From positions 5,006,978 through 5,070,977 of the forward strand of contig CM067070.1 of NCBI GenBank assembly GCA_033980235.1: a stretch of DNA of 64,000 nt, given 5' to 3'. Numbering within the stretch: position 1 is the first letter of the stretch; each line of letters opens with the position of its first letter. The position numbers were made by a program, and so were the translations under genes. Of this stretch, positions 27,510 to 38,155 are shown in pieces. The DNA comes from Diadema setosum (Eukaryota; Echinodermata; Echinoidea; Diadematoida; Diadematidae). Below the pieces are notes generated by a model that was given only the letters and a program-made list of their open reading frames with translations, ran no database searches and was not told where the DNA came from.

Positions 27510-28320
27510 GCCAAGCAAGAGGCAATAGGCTACATGTACATAATGCCCACCGACAGACACAAGCACAGTATATCACAGCTAGTAGACGCTTATAATTGAC
27601 CATGTCAGTTACGCTGGGGTCGCTCATAACACACAGAGGGCATCCATGGAACACGTCAATTTCTATATGTGGGACAGTACAATATTTTCGCGATTTCGTG
27701 CCGAGTAAAGGAATGATATCCTTATGATTTCAGCTGGCGCGCGCTGCTGACCCATCTAATCATCACGTTACACCTTAGGTATCATCTTATAGCTGGATAA
27801 TAATTTTCCTTTTACATGGTATGCGTTCGTTAGTGCCCTACAATGAAAAAGAAGACTCTTAGGGGAATTTTAGACGAGTATGTGAACCCATTATTTCCGG
27901 GACATCGGTAATGAATTAGCCATGCACGAAGTCGATGACCTTTCATGTCGCTCTTGGAAAATTTAAACAATATTGCATTCAGGTTTTAGCCTTAACCTGT
28001 TCAAAAAAAAAAAATCATGTGAAAACGTAATTCAGTGATCATGATCTGCGGGGTCAACTCGATGTCACCCGTGCGAGAACTTGGATATTCTAGACGGGGG
28101 TTTTCGGCTTGCCGACTGACTGGCAATGCGCAAGCAAGGGTTTGAAGCTCCTTGGCGCAAGTAACAAGCCTTGTATTGTCGGGAATCGTCTCATTTCACG
28201 CTTGCGCTGAAACTGTCGGCCGGGGAATGGCGCATGGACTCGCACGCGGTATACACCTGATACACACGTACCGTGTAACCACTGCGGGAACCAGGGAGGT
28301 GAGATGGGATCATGCGGGAA
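25515..28320. other. No gene recognised; (GA)n tract
   Basis: AT-rich, with T-runs near 25640-25660 and a (GA)n tract at 27476-27510. Short frames at 26066-26287 and 27132-27389 start with ATG but show no domain or homologous copy in the window. I do not support them. Confidence 0.4.
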
Positions 28321-28324
28321 CCAA

Positions 28325-28428
28325 GCACTGGCGGCACGGGGCCGTGCGAAATCGCACCCCAAAGCCGCACGGGTCCGTGCGCCCGACCCGCACGGGCCCG
28401 TGCGACAGACCCGCACGGGTCCGTCATT
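28325..28428. repeat. GC-rich palindromic array 1 (GCACGGG-CCGTGC units)
   Basis: Four units each containing GCACGGG followed by CCGTGC begin near 28334, 28366, 28390 and 28412. The third holds a perfect 16-bp palindrome CGCACGGGCCCGTGCG (28389-28404). It stands out sharply from the AT-rich surroundings. The long overlapping frames in all phases here are GC artefacts. Confidence 0.7.
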
Positions 28429-29590
28429 ATGAAAACTTTCCCCCAATTTTGGACACAAGCCTTCCGAGCAACAACGTGTGTGCACGTTCAGGTCACCGGG
28501 TCACGTTGTTTACTCATCTCACGCTTGAACGGAGATAGCAAAGAGACGGGGCGTTTCCATTATCAAAATAGGGGTTCGCTGCATTGCATGGAGGCATTTG
28601 ATGAAGCATAATTTCTGACACACTGTTACAAGCTACAGAAATCCTTGCATCTGAATGCCTGAGAGAAAATTTGTTTGACAGCTTTGTCGGACAAAAATGC
28701 TTCCTGTATGCCTCAGGATTACATAGACAGCCACAGCTCGAGTATGAAAGCAGGGACTCCCCATCTCCCTGATGGAAGCCAGTACGTACAGTACTGTAAT
28801 TAACCATACGCAACTTTGTACATGTGGGACTAATTGCAACGAACCGATCGTTCATTGTTTGGCTGCCTAAGGACCTCATTCATTACCTCATTTTCTGGCT
28901 CTGTAGACATTTTTTTCATGAAATTATGTACGCTTCACGCTTCCACCATATACTTGATCATTTTAACCACCTTCATGGCCGTTGTAATAAGTTTTTTTCG
29001 GACAAAACAGGAGGATTCCTCTTTAAAATACCTTGGGAAAGATCACCGTTGTCACATTCGGGCTTCTCGCGTGAGTGACAATGGACTGTACGTATGTACA
29101 ATACCACGTACATCCGGTCCTCTCCCTTTGCGATGAATAGTATCGCCCATTACGTCATCGCTAGGTTTTCTACTTTTGAGACAGTTTTTCCAATTGATCA
29201 GTAGTTTTAGCCTAAGAAAGCAGCGGAGTTAAATAACCAATAGCAATGAGTTTTATATAGTCATGTAGATTACAGCCTGCTCTATCCAAAACACTTCGCC
29301 CCAAGTTGATACGATATATGGTTCTGATTTGATCGATGTTGAAAACCAGCGAGTACGTACGAAATCGTGGAAATTTCGTCATTTTCCATAGACTTTTTAC
29401 AAAAAGTGAACATGCTTAGCCAAATTAAAACTTGAAAAGCAGCGAAGATAAATACTCTCTGGAAAAAATCATAACATGAAGAGAAAGTAAATTTTGTCTT
29501 CTTTTCAAATCGCTTCGCCCCCTTCCGTGCCATCAACAAGAAATATGACATATTTCAACATATAGCATCGAGATACGTTTTTTGATGCGA
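28429..29590. other. No gene recognised
   Basis: Several overlapping open frames of 70-120 codons on both strands (28514-28879, 28824-29136, 29282-29551) contradict one another and show no domain. No repeat copy of this stretch is in the window. Confidence 0.4.
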
Positions 29591-29599
29591 GAAATTACA

Positions 29600-29865
29600 C
29601 GTTATAGCTAATCCGCGCGTGTGCGCACCGCTCGCGCAATCCTTATGTCCACGAAGTTTCACAATGGCGACAGCGTGCGAGGGAGTATGGATCCGCACGC
29701 AGGCGTGCGGATCTGCACGGGGGCGTGCAGATCCGCACGAAGGTGCACGACTACGCACGTGCGCGTACAGGGGCGCACGGAGCCATACGCTCCCGTGCGA
29801 GATCGCACGAACCTGCACGCAGCCGCACGAAGCAGCCCCGTGCGCAGTGCGTGCGGGCTAGTAAC
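29600..29865. repeat. GC-rich array 2 (GCACG/CGTGC every 10-12 bp)
   Basis: CGCAC or GTGCG pentamers recur about every 10-12 bp from about 29680, with local palindromes (for example GGATCCGCACGCAGGCGTGC and GATCTGCACGGGGGCGTGCAGATC in part). It directly precedes copy R3, at the position where other copies carry the CGCGCGCGTACGCGC stretch, so it may be an expansion of that stretch. Confidence 0.6.
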
Positions 29866-29884
29866 ATAACATAATGGTCTGACT

Positions 29885-30121
29885 GTATATGTGACGTAAA
29901 TTTGATTGAAAAATTCCATTCCAATAATGAGATATGAATGAAAATGTGTTTTCATATAATGACGTCATAGTGACGTCACGGTCGACTGATCACTATGATT
30001 TTACTTGCGCTGTCGTCTTTGCGACATGATACATGTATGGTATAAGTTTGACAATGATAGGCAATGCACTTTCTGAACTAACCTCTGCACAACTTTTGTC
30101 CAGAAATAAAGAAAGAAAGAA
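29885..30121 (+). repeat. Family R repeat, copy R3 (3' end only)
   Basis: Starts at TATATGTGACGTAAATTT, contains two CRE palindromes (29960-29967, 29971-29978) and ends in the GAAATAAAGAAAGAAAG tail. The next copy begins at once, giving a head-to-tail junction. Confidence 0.85.
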
Positions 30122-32480
30122 ACTAGACTTGGAATTTGTCAAGACTGACAAATTAGGTGATCCGATCTGTTCGTAAATCAACGATTTGAGTCTCCTGATC
30201 CCAATAGGCATGACCATACCGGTTTCATCTGTGTTTAGTGGACATTGGCCGTGTGATGTTTGGATTCTCATTTAGAAAAGGGAGTCAGACCTGCCATCTA
30301 TGGTACACAATTCCGTATACACTAACGAAGATACAGAATGAAGTATATTTGACCTTTGACCCAACTTTGCACAGACAAGATAGCATCTGAGCAAAAAGTG
30401 GTTATTTTGTGAAATGATCCTTGTAACATGGTGTTTACGTGTGCAAAATATGGGAAAGATAGGACATGTATTCACCAAGATACAGGATGATACATTTATG
30501 ACCTTTGACCCTAATTTACATACCCAAGATGACGTTTGATCAAGTAGTTGTAATTGTATGAAATAATGTACGTGACATGAACTAAACATGTGCAAAATAT
30601 GGGGGTGATAAGGCCTGTTTTTCTTGAGTTATTGTAAAGAAAGTTGCAGAAAGAAAGAAATATCTCAATACATCGAAGATCAGCTTTAATTTCAACCAAG
30701 TTTTTGGACGTGATCCCGACATCGTATGAAAAGTGAAGGACACATTTTCGATAGCCCAAAGTCTCAGCTACAACATATTAAAATCTGGGAGAAATTCACC
30801 GAAGCATAAGTGAGCTAGTGCTCGATAAAGGCAATCATGTCAATTTTCACATCTACAAAAATTCCCTCCCATAGAGATAACACGTCATAACGAAGATAAA
30901 GAAAGAAGTACATATGACCTTTGACCCCACTTTGCACAGCCAAGATGGCATCTGAGCAAAAAGTGGTTATTTTGTGAAATGATCCTTGTAACATGGTCGT
31001 TACGTGTGCAAAATATGAAAAAGATTGGACATGTATTCACCAAGATACAAGATGATACATTTATGACCTTTGACCCTAATGTACATACCCAAGATGACGT
31101 CTGATCAAGTAGTTGTTATTTTATGAAATAATGTACGTGACATGAACTAAACATGTGCAAAATATTGGGCTGATAGAGCTTGTTTTTCTTGAGTTATTGT
31201 AAAGAAAGTTGCAAAAAGAAAGGAATATCTCAATACATCGAAGATAAGCTTTAATTTCAACCAAGTTTTTGGACATGATCCCGACACCGTATGAAAATAC
31301 GAAGGGCACATTGACGATAGCGCAAAGTCTCAGCTACAACATATCAAAATCTGGGAGAAATTCACCGAAGCATAAGTGAGCTAGTGCTCGAAAAAGACAG
31401 TCATGTCAATTTTCATTTCCAGAAAAACTGCACTCCCATAGAGATAACACGTAAACTGGTCAAATTTGACAAGATTACTTTCAATCCATTTTTACGAGGT
31501 GATACCGTCATCCAATCAAAATGTTCTTATTACATTTATGAAAGAATATTTAATAAGCTACAACATACTGAAATCTGGGTGAAAATTGGCAAAGGATAAG
31601 TGAGATACGCTCGAGTGAACTTGAAATTTGATGACGTCATTTTGAAAATTTACTTTTTTAATTGTATTAAGAAATTTGATATCTTTTAATCATTTTTCCA
31701 GCATCGCCAACCAATGAATTGACATGTACAACTCATCAGCTTTCAGAATATGTCAAGAAAATGGGGGGTCACCGTCCATCCTGACGAGTAAAATCGGATT
31801 CAAAATTAGCGGTTTTTTGGCATTGTTGGACTGTATATCGCCATTGACGCGCGCGCGGAATTTCAACTTTGACGGGTCCGTATGACGTCATATTGAGTTG
31901 GATTGACTTGAAACTTGGTAGAAATATTCCTTGACATTTCAGGCATCCAATAAGTGTGAAACAATGGGAAATTTCCATTGCATATGAGCTGTGCGTGCGT
32001 ATATGTGCGTGCGCGTACGCGTCCGTCCAATTTTTTCAATTTTTCAAAAAATGCTCCAAATGGTCTGAAACGTGTCCAAAAAAAATTTGAGCTCGATTTG
32101 AGCATACAAATATTTCAACGCGCGCGTACGCGCACGTTTTAAGAGAAAATATGAATTTTGAGAACATGAGTAGAATGCGCATAACTTGAAATATATGTGA
32201 CGTAAATTTCATTGAAAAATTCCATTTCATTAATGAGATATGATTGAGAATGTGTTTTCATATAATGACGTCATAGTGACGTCACGGTCGACTGATCACT
32301 TTGATTTTAGTTCGATTGCCGTCTTCGGGAGACGATACATATATGATATAAGTTTGAAATTGATAGGAAGAGGACTTTCTGAGCTAATCGATGCACAACT
32401 TTTGGGGAGAAAGAAGAAAAAGAAGAAGAAAGAATCCGTACAAAAACACAAGGTGATCCGAGAGGGTACTCGGATCACCT
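30122..32480 (+). repeat. Family R repeat, copy R4 (complete, two central blocks)
   Basis: Starts ACTAGACTTGG, then the palindrome AATTTGTCA/TGACAAATT and AGGTGATCCGA. Two central blocks follow with DR1 sites at 30350, 30499, 30915 and 31064. The 3' part carries CREs at 31632, 31883, 32266 and 32277, then a GAA-rich tail and the terminal hairpin AGGTGATCCGAG...CTCGGATCACCT ending at 32480. The right arm of the hairpin is the inverted form of the AGGTGATCCGA near the 5' end. Confidence 0.9.
30350..31076 (+). promoter_or_regulatory. Four exact DR1 sites in R4
   Basis: TGACCTTTGACCC begins at 30350, 30499, 30915 and 31064, giving spacings of 149, 416 and 149 bp. It is the reverse complement of GGGTCAAAGGTCA, a perfect DR1 arrangement. 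Confidence 0.6.
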
Positions 32481-34940
32481 AACTAGACTTGGAATTTGTC
32501 AACACTGACAAATCAGGTGATCCGATCTATTGGGAAATCAATGATTTGAGTCCTGATCCCAATAGGCATGACCATACAGGTTTCATCTGTGTTGAGGGGA
32601 AATTGGCCATGTGATGTTTGGCGTCTCATTTAGAAAAGGGAGTCAGACCTGCCGTCTGTGGTACCGAATTCCGTATGCACTAACGAAGATACAGAATGAA
32701 GTATGTTTGACCTTTGACCCCATTTTGCACACCAAAGATGGCATCTGAACAAAAAGGAGTTATTTTGTGAAATGATTCTTGTAAAATGGTCTTTGCGTGT
32801 GCAAAATATGGGAAAGATAGGACAAGACTCCAATTCACCAAGATACACGATAAAACATTTATGACCTTTGACCCTAATTTACATACCCAAGATGGTGTCC
32901 GATCAAGTAGTTGTTATTAATTTTTATGAAATAATGTACGTGACATGAACTAAACATGTGCAAAATATGGGGGTGATAGAGGCTGTTTTTCTTGAGTTAT
33001 TGCAAAGAAAGTTGCAGAAAGAAAGAAATATCTCAATACATCGAAGATAAGCTTTAATTTCAACCAAGTTTTTCAGCATGATCAAGACATCGTATGAAAA
33101 AACGAAAGGCACATTTCTGATAGCGCAAAGTCTCAGCTACAACATATTAAAATCTGGGAGAAATTTACCGAAGGGTAAGTGAGCTAGTACTCGATAAAGA
33201 CAATCATGTCAACTTTCACATGTAGAAAAATTCCCTCCCATAGAGATAACACGTCATAACGAAGATACAGAAAGAAGTACATATGGCCTTTGACCCCACT
33301 TTGCACAGACAAGATGGCATCTGACCAAAAAGTGGTTATTTTGTGAAATGATTCTTGTAACATGGTCTTTACGTATGCAAAATATGGGAAAGATAGGACA
33401 TGTATTTACTAAGATACAGGATGAAATTTTTATGACCTTTGACCCTAATTTACATACCCAAGAGGGTGTCCAATCAAGTAGTTGTTATTTTATGAAATAA
33501 TGTACGTGACATGAACTAAACATGTGCAAAATATGGGGGTGATAGGGGCTGTCTTTCTTGAGTTATTGCAAAGAAAGTTGCAGAAAGGAAGAAATATCTC
33601 AATACATCGAAGATAGGCTTTAATTTCAACCAAATTTTTTGACGTGATGCCGACATCGTATGACAAAATAAAGGGCACATTAACGATAGCCCAAAGTCTC
33701 AGCTACAACATATTAAAATTTGGGAGAAATTTACCGAAGCATAAGTGAGATAGTGCTCGAGAAAGATAGTCATGTCAATTTTCATTTCCAGAAAAACTGC
33801 ACTCCCATAGAGATAACACGTAAACTGGTCAAATTTGATAAGATTACTTTGAATCCATTTTTACGAGGTGATGCCGTCATTCAATCAAAATGCTATTGTG
33901 ATATTAATGAAAGAGCATTTAATAAGGTACAACATACTGAAATTTGTGTGAAAATTGGCAAAGGATAAGTGAGATACGCTCGAGTGAACTTGAAATTTGA
34001 TGACGTCATTTTGAAAATTTACTTTTTTTACTTTATTAAGAAATTTGATATCTTTTAATCATTTTGCCAGCATTGCCAACCCATGAAATGACATGTACAA
34101 CTCATCAGCTTTTAGAATATGTAAAGAAAATGGGGGGTCACCGTCCATCCTGACGAGTAAAATCGGATTTAAAATTGGCGGTTTTTTTTTGGCATAGTTC
34201 CACTGTATATCGCCATTGACGCGCGCGCGGAATTTCAACTTTGACGGGCTCGTATGACGTCATATTGAGTCGGATTGACTTGAAACTTGGTAGAAATATT
34301 CCTTGACATTTCAGGCATCCGATCCGTGTGAAAAAACGGGAAATTTCTATTGCATATGAGCTGTGCGTGCGTATATGCGCGCGCGCGTACGCGTCCGTCC
34401 GATTTTTTCAATTTTTCAAAAAATTCTCCAAATGGTCTGAAACGTGTCCAAAAAAAATTTCAGCTCGATTTGAGCATACAAATATTTATACGCGCGCGTA
34501 CGCGCACGTTTTAAGAGTATAGATGAATTTTGAGAATATGAGTAGAATCAACTTAATTTGAACTGTATGTGACGTAAATTTCATTGAAAAATTCCATTCC
34601 ATTAATGAGATATGAATGAGAATGTGTTTTCATATAATGACGTCATAGTGACGTCACGGTCGACTGATCACTTTGATTTTAGTTCGATTGTCGTCTTTCG
34701 GACACGATACACATATGGTATAAGTTTGACATTCATAAGCAATGCACTTTCTGAGCTAAACTCTGCACAACTTTTGAGGAGAAATAAAGAAAGAATCAGT
34801 ACAGATACAGAAGGTGATCCGAAGGATACTCGGATCACCTAATAAAGAAAAATACTCGGATCACCTAAAAAAGAAGAAGAAGAAGAAGAAAGAATCCGTA
34901 CAGAAACAGAAGGTGATCCGAGAGGATACTCGGATCACCT
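32481..34940 (+). repeat. Family R repeat, copy R5 (complete, two central blocks)
   Basis: Joins R4 directly (ACCT then AACTAGACTTGG). DR1 sites at 32708, 32862 and 33433 are exact; the one at 33284 has a single change. CREs are at 34001, 34255, 34638 and 34649. The 3' end is elaborated: the hairpin occurs at about 34811-34841, a partial copy follows at 34850-34868, and a last full hairpin ends at 34940, separated by (GAA)n. This suggests local amplification of the terminus. Confidence 0.9.
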
Positions 34941-37560
34941 AATAAGACATTAACGCGGTACCCATCCACTCATGGGTGCTCAAGGCGCTAGCAGTTAATG
35001 TTCATTAAAACACACACACACACACACACACAATCTGTCAGTAGGCCTATACAGCTGCACCATTGTCATTACTGATTATGCTACAACACGCATTTCCCAT
35101 AGACACCTGCCCGAGTTATACTTGGGACATGTCCTCAACGGGTTAAGAAAAAAATTAATACAGGGCAGGTACAGTAACTTTGCTAACTATTTTCCAACGG
35201 TACCCTGATGTAGGCATACACACTAATCATCCACCCACGAGTGGATAAATGTCAAGTAGTAATATGATATTATGTACAACTACAAAACAATGAAATGAAC
35301 AAGAGAAGAAACTTACATGCATACGAACATCGAAGGTAACACAGAATTGGAAAGGTTAGAGTGACTATGAAGGAGTTTCTGAGGAGTGTGACAATGAAAA
35401 CTAGACAAGAATTTAATGGTTGGATTCAGGTGGAAAAAGAATTTAGGAATGCGGATAAATCTTAAACAATTTGCTTTGAATCCTATTACCAGTATTCAGA
35501 GTCGACGTCATCTCTACTCTGTCTATTGTTATGGGATGCCTTTTGAAAAGAGAGCTACCGGTGCTTAAAAAGGAACACTTTTTAAAATCACTTTTCGTGT
35601 GAGGTATTGACGAAGTGCTATTTTGAGAATATTTTGTTTTGTAATTGGGCGAAAAAAGAAGTAATTAAAGAGCAGCAATAGGCAGAGAACAGCTTATGAC
35701 GGATAAGGTGACCATGCAATATTGTTGAGTTGATTTAAGTTGGTTTGAGTTGATTTGATTTATTGGTTCCTGCATTATCGTTGTACAGGTACATACATGC
35801 ACATGTGTGCACACATTGTTGGCACCAATATATAAGCATAATAATATGTTGATTACAAAGTATTTTTGTCTCCACTGGTTTTACAATATGTAACAAAACG
35901 TTTCATCGATATACAATGAATGGTACAGAAGTACTTCAGCTTTATTTATTTCCTTGATTTGCTTGCAGCCCTTCGTAGAAAAAATGGGAGGGAGGGATAT
36001 GGCTTGCGTAGAAATAGCAAAGAAGAAAGGAGAAAGGAAAGGAGAAGTCTATCTGATTTCATCACCGGCCATCGTGATTTAATTCTTTCTCAAGCAGAGT
36101 TTGATTTTGTTTTCTTAAACAGAGTGTCAAATTAATGTTCTAAGCAAAGAACACATGGGGATGTATAACCAGCACTAAGCGCGCAATATACTGCATCTTT
36201 TGAATCTTTTGCATGTTGGGTAATATGAGAGTAAAATACAAATTGATCAACACTTTTTTTTTGGTAGTGATCTGTTATATAGCGAATACGTTCGATTGCT
36301 CGAGATAACATGATATACGTGTATATGATTGTTCTTCAGAGACTGTGAATCTGATACCCCCGCCGGGTATTTAACAGTGCCAGTACTTTCTAATATATCG
36401 TTGTACATTATTATTGATACTTTATTTTTCAATTTTCGTTTGGACCAAAGCATTACGTGAGTTGCTCAAAATACAAAAACACAATATTACTTTTTAACCA
36501 TGCAACTTTTAATCATATCAACATAAATGACGATTTTTCGGATTTTTTTTTTTTATTTATGAGTCCATTTGTAAGCAATGCTGTATCATCCGGATATGAT
36601 GACAATTCGGTAAGAGAATTAAATTAATGTATAATCAAGGAATCAGAGGGTCCAGAATGGACTCATATAGACCCCTGATTTCATAACAACATGTGAATCC
36701 TATTTCGATTGAAAGATACACACTGCATTCTTTCATGAAAATAGCATACTCACAACTTGAAATTCCAAAATATTCTATATTTTTAGCTATCTTAATGTGA
36801 GGAATAACATCGAACGTTTTTTTTTTTCTTTAGGTCGAGAAAAATTGCCCCTGTTAAATGTAGATATTCCTTATCGTGTATATTTTCCAACATATAATCT
36901 ACTATATCTGTTTCACATCGCACTGTAGAATGTGATGCAATAATGCCAACCTGTGTTTAAATTAAAAAGAAAATTTTTCATTCAGATAATACACTGTATA
37001 CAAATGTTTGCACCAACATGTACATTCTCTTGACCCCTGTCCGTAGCAAGAAGTACCGTAGGTCATTGTAAATGCGTATTTTCATGCTTGTCTCAACAAT
37101 GCAACTCATTTGATTCCAGGTATGCGTGAGTTGATTGATTTGATTGAGTTGGTATTCGATGGCATGTGCTCGCTCTACGTTAAACTTTGCAAGCCTTGTT
37201 GCTGGTCTGTATAGCTTCTCAATAATTCCGAATCTAAGCCTGATTGTTTAACAAGACGATCAACTTGTGCATGTTTGACTAAATCCTTATCTCAACAGCC
37301 GTTCAGTATAGAAGAGGTTCAAATAATGCGTGTGAACACTGGCAGGAGTTTATGCCCAGAAGTCGTTCTTACCGTGGGGTCCATGTTCGAAATTCGTTAC
37401 CGATTAACTTGAAAGTAATGTGTAATCTTAATCTTATAAATAATACTTTCCGAAGTATCAATCTTATATTTATGTGTTTTTAGTTATGTACATGTGACTC
37501 TATGCATACGAAAGTTGTGTATATGCATGTGAGCGTGTATGAAATGAATTATTATTATTA
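34941..37560. other. No gene; (CA)n and minor repeats
   Basis: (CA)n at 35008-35031. A block ending ACGGGTTAAGAAA near 35150 is shared with 18.05 kb. TTGATTT-type short repeats occur at 35725-35762 and 37125-37150. No coding support. Confidence 0.45.
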
Positions 37561-37863
37561 TTTTTTTTTTTTTTTTGGTGTGCGCCTGGTCTAGGTAGCC
37601 CCACTAGGTAGCCCCACTCAAATTGGGCTCTGTAATATTTCCTTTTGCAAAGTGTTTTATGTTGATTGTTTGGTACCTAATATGTAACACTTTATTTTTG
37701 TTGTCATCAGGGTTCTCCTAGACCATTTTGGTGCATCCTTGGTGTTAGATTTGCTATATTTCCCTTATACTTTATTTCAATGTCATTCTGCTACCCTGTG
37801 CCACCATTTTGTACATGGGTAAAGGTACCCATTCTGTATATTTTGCTTCAGTGGAGACTGATC
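37561..37863. other. Sequence upstream of the LINE monomers, possibly part of its 5' UTR
   Basis: A T-run at 37561-37576, then a tandem GGTAGCCCCACT pair at about 37595-37620. No ORF. The LINE 5' boundary cannot be placed from this single copy. Confidence 0.35.
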
Positions 37864-38155
37864 CCTGTGTAGACAGACTCTTGTATTCAGTGTGTACTGA
37901 CTCTTGTTCTTGAGCAACCATCAATGGAGGAGATCACCAAGCAGCTTGTCATCCATTCTTGTGAGCGGACACAAATTCCTGTGTAGACAGACTCTTGTAT
38001 TCAGTGTGTACTGACTCTTGTACTTGATCGAGCAACCATCAATGGAGGTGATCACCAAGCAGCTTTTCATCCATTCTTGTGAGCTGACACAAATTCCTGT
38101 GTAGACAGACTCTTGTATTCAGTGTGTACTGACTCTTGTACTTGAGCTATCATCA
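37864..38155 (+). repeat. Tandem 5' monomers of the LINE, each with a start codon context
   Basis: Units of 115 bp (37864-37978) and 119 bp (37979-38097) plus a third that runs into the ORF. Shared blocks are CCTGTGTAGACAGACTCTTG and ATCAATGGAGG. In the first two units the ATG (37924 and 38042) opens a 20-codon frame closed by the TAG of the next unit's GTGTAGAC. In the third the equivalent ATG (38156) opens the main ORF. So the leader holds two near-identical uORFs. Repeated 5' monomers act as promoters in some mammalian L1 families; here that role is inferred. Confidence 0.8.

Noticed and set aside
28090..28611. Four overlapping open frames on both strands
   Set aside because: They arise from the GC-rich palindromic array, where stops are rare in all frames; no domain and mutual contradiction.
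30272..33678. Recurrent 60-107 codon frames reading PIFCT and HVTYIIS across family R
   Set aside because: They repeat because the DNA repeats. The 149-bp sub-unit is not a multiple of three, stops fall between units, and other copies are broken.
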